From NCBI GenBank assembly GCA_043826085.1, contig JBDRQW010000108.1, positions 1-13,232 on the forward strand: a DNA stretch of 13,232 nt. Reading direction: 5' to 3'. Under the pieces are notes generated by a model, which worked only from the letters and a program-made list of their open reading frames with translations, made no database searches and was not told the origin of the DNA. The stretch's first letter is position 1, and each line of letters opens with the position of its first letter. The DNA comes from CAXBYZ01 sp043826085 (lineage in GTDB: Bacteria > Patescibacteriota > Microgenomatia > UBA1400 > CG1-02-47-37). Position numbers and translations under genes: made by a program. Below, in pieces: positions 12,299 through 13,232 of this stretch.

Positions 12299-13198
12299 CT
12301 ATATATTAAACAGCCTTTCAGCATTTATAGTTGTTTTTTTAGCGATTTGATTAATTGAAGTATTTTTTAACTTAGCTACAAACTCGGCCACGATTTTAAC
12401 ATTACTTGGGGTATTTCTCCACCTATCAATCAAGGTCCGTTCTTGAAGCGAAGCTTTAAGGCCGGACCTTTTAGGATTCGAGTTTGTACTCGAACCCGAA
12501 AATCTCGGAATTAACCAAGGCGAATCAGTTTCTAAAAGCAACCTATCAAGCGGAGTTTCTTTTACCAATGCCTCTACTTCACTACTGTAAGTTACATTTC
12601 CATCTACCCCTATATAAAAGCCTCTTTCAAGTAGTTGTTTTAAAAACTTTATTGATCCCGAAATACAGTGAAATACTCCCTTGGGATACTTTCCGTCATT
12701 TTTGCCTGCCTGCGCAGGCAGGCAAAAATGATCCATCACATCCAAAATATCTTTTTGAGCCTCTCGATTATGGATTACCATTGGCAAGTTTAGTTCTTTG
12801 GCTAATTGAATTTGTTTACCAAACACTTGTTTTTGCAATTTTTTTTGATCCTCCGTTATCTTTACCTTGGTATACTTAGTTTTTTGATAGACATGATAAT
12901 CCAAACCACACTCGCCAATCGCTACCACTTTTTTATGTTTAGCCAATTTTTCTAATCCCTTCATAATCTTATCTATTTGTGTCTCGGCAATTCCCTTACA
13001 GTGATGAGGATGAAATCCAACTACCGCAAATAAACCCTCAATATCTTCAGCTATTTCTATTGCTTTTTGACTCGACTCAAGATTAGTTCCCACCACCAAC
13101 ATTTTATTCACCTCCGCCTTTTTAGCCCGATCTGCCACCTCTCTCCAGTCGTCCTCAAACGCCTTCAAATTAAGATGGGTATGCGTATCTATATACAT
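12299..13198 (-). CDS. tatD: TatD-family metal-dependent DNase/hydrolase with two repeat-coded insertions
   Basis: This 299-residue protein has every metal ligand of the TatD family: His6 and His8 in DTHTHL, Glu96 in GECGLDY, His143 in IHNRE, His177 in FHCISG and Asp225 in LLETDSPWL. The family are cytoplasmic TIM-barrel enzymes, with 3'-5' DNase activity shown for E. coli TatD. Family members are usually about 255-265 residues. The excess is explained by two in-frame insertions coded by palindromic repeats. HFCLPAQAGKND (157-168) sits between the DILDVMD helix and GVFHCISG. A stretch of about 24 residues (about 233-257, SGSSTNSN to LQERTL) sits between IPRF and RWRNTPSNV, where homologues go straight on. 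Neither removes a ligand. It is first in the minus-strand run. Confidence 0.93.
   Translation of the reverse strand: MYIDTHTHLNLKAFEDDWREVADRAKKAEVNKMLVVGTNLESSQKAIEIAEDIEGLFAVVGFHPHHCKGIAETQIDKIMKGLEKLAKHKKVVAIGECGLDYHVYQKTKYTKVKITEDQKKLQKQVFGKQIQLAKELNLPMVIHNREAQKDILDVMDHFCLPAQAGKNDGKYPKGVFHCISGSIKFLKQLLERGFYIGVDGNVTYSSEVEALVKETPLDRLLLETDSPWLIPRFSGSSTNSNPKRSGLKASLQERTLIDRWRNTPSNVKIVAEFVAKLKNTSINQIAKKTTINAERLFNI
12432..12503. repeat. 72-bp composite hairpin repeat, copy B (inside tatD)
   Basis: AAGGTCCG pairs with CGGACCTT. Inside, CTTGAAGC pairs with GCTTTAAG (one wobble) around a GAA loop. GGA then leads into TTCGAGT-TTGT-ACTCGAA and CCCGAAAAT. Its outer parts are nearly identical to 2954-3022 (shared blocks AAGGTCCGT, AAGGCCGGACCTT, AGGATTCGAGT, ACCCGAAAAT or CACCCGAAAAT). 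The length is 72 bp, exactly 24 codons, so tatD stays in frame. Confidence 0.88.
12696..12731. repeat. 36-bp perfect palindrome inside tatD
   Basis: The 20-bp core GCCTGCCTGCGCAGGCAGGC (12704-12723), also present in the M23 gene, is flanked symmetrically by TCATTTTT and AAAAATGA. This gives 18-bp perfect arms with no spacer. It codes for HFCLPAQAGKND in the tatD frame. Confidence 0.95.
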
Positions 13199-13218
13199 AA
13201 TATGTATATAGTATTATA
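13189..13218 (-). promoter_or_regulatory. -10 box and inverted repeat over the tatD start codon
   Basis: On the minus strand a perfect TATAAT (13218-13213) lies 14 bases before the ATG at 13198. Any -35 box would be at or past the window edge. An inverted repeat with 11-bp arms around one base (13189-13211; arm CTATATACATA) spans the start codon. It could be an operator or an mRNA hairpin that hides the start. Confidence 0.5.
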
Positions 13219-13232
13219 TCACCATATCACAC

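Noticed and set aside
12484..12879. 131-codon plus-strand open frame across tatD
   Set aside because: It is antisense to a conserved tatD; its HFCLPAQAGKND match arises only because the repeat is palindromic.
1..13232. CRISPR array, insertion sequence, integrase or phage genes
   Set aside because: No regularly spaced repeats, no transposase or recombinase motifs and no terminal repeats of an insertion sequence are seen; the palindromes are dispersed single units.

Overview
The window looks like a piece of a Candidate Phyla Radiation (Patescibacteria) genome, probably from the Microgenomates side. That placement is an inference. It rests on the AT-rich and very compact coding, mostly small genes with 0 to 10 bp gaps or short overlaps, a bacterial groES-groEL pair under a CIRCE-like operator, and above all several short GC-rich palindromic repeats lying between genes and in frame inside genes. 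No ribosomal RNA or ribosomal protein gene is present to settle the lineage. No transposase, integrase or CRISPR array is visible, and no stretch above 300 bp lacks a gene.

Layout, plus strand first. The 3' end of a VIT1/CCC1-type membrane transporter (1-150) overlaps by one base an alpha/beta hydrolase (150-884). A TTGACA-type promoter with a CIRCE-like operator drives groES (994-1299) and groEL (1310-2944). A composite hairpin repeat follows. Then come a Fic-domain protein fused to a MerR-type DNA-binding domain (3097-4071), a possible 55-residue membrane peptide (4074-4241), and an AbrB/MazE-type antitoxin with a PIN-domain toxin (4274-4920). The toxin stop codon abuts the stop codon of a minus-strand M23 peptidase (4921-5619). 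Upstream of the peptidase are tRNA-Cys(GCA) on the minus strand (5711-5782) and a divergent plus-strand lipoprotein with two PEGA domains and an SH3b-like domain (5845-6756).

The right half (6791-13198) is one continuous minus-strand run. In transcription order it holds tatD, a family 2 glycosyltransferase, a GT-C (PMT/ArnT-like) glycosyltransferase, a small membrane protein, a WecA/TagO-like sugar-1-phosphate transferase, and a UbiA-family prenyltransferase resembling decaprenyl-phosphate phosphoribosyltransferase. Apart from tatD these form a plausible polyprenyl-phosphate-dependent envelope-glycan module.

The most interesting signal is the set of palindromic repeats. A 72-bp hairpin element is inserted in frame in tatD (12432-12503), and a related copy lies downstream of groEL (2954-3022). 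A 20-bp palindrome core occurs in both tatD and the M23 gene but is read in different frames. Two tandem 15-bp mini-hairpins and another hairpin motif sit inside the GT-C gene. A three-way-junction element lies between tatD and the next gene. Several share GAA apical loops. The pattern recalls the in-frame Rickettsia palindromic elements, but no mobilising enzyme is visible. Other points of interest are the Fic-MerR fusion with a palindrome over its own -10 box, toxin-antitoxin operator repeats, several apparently leaderless promoters, and a terminator-like hairpin between the M23 promoter and its start codon.
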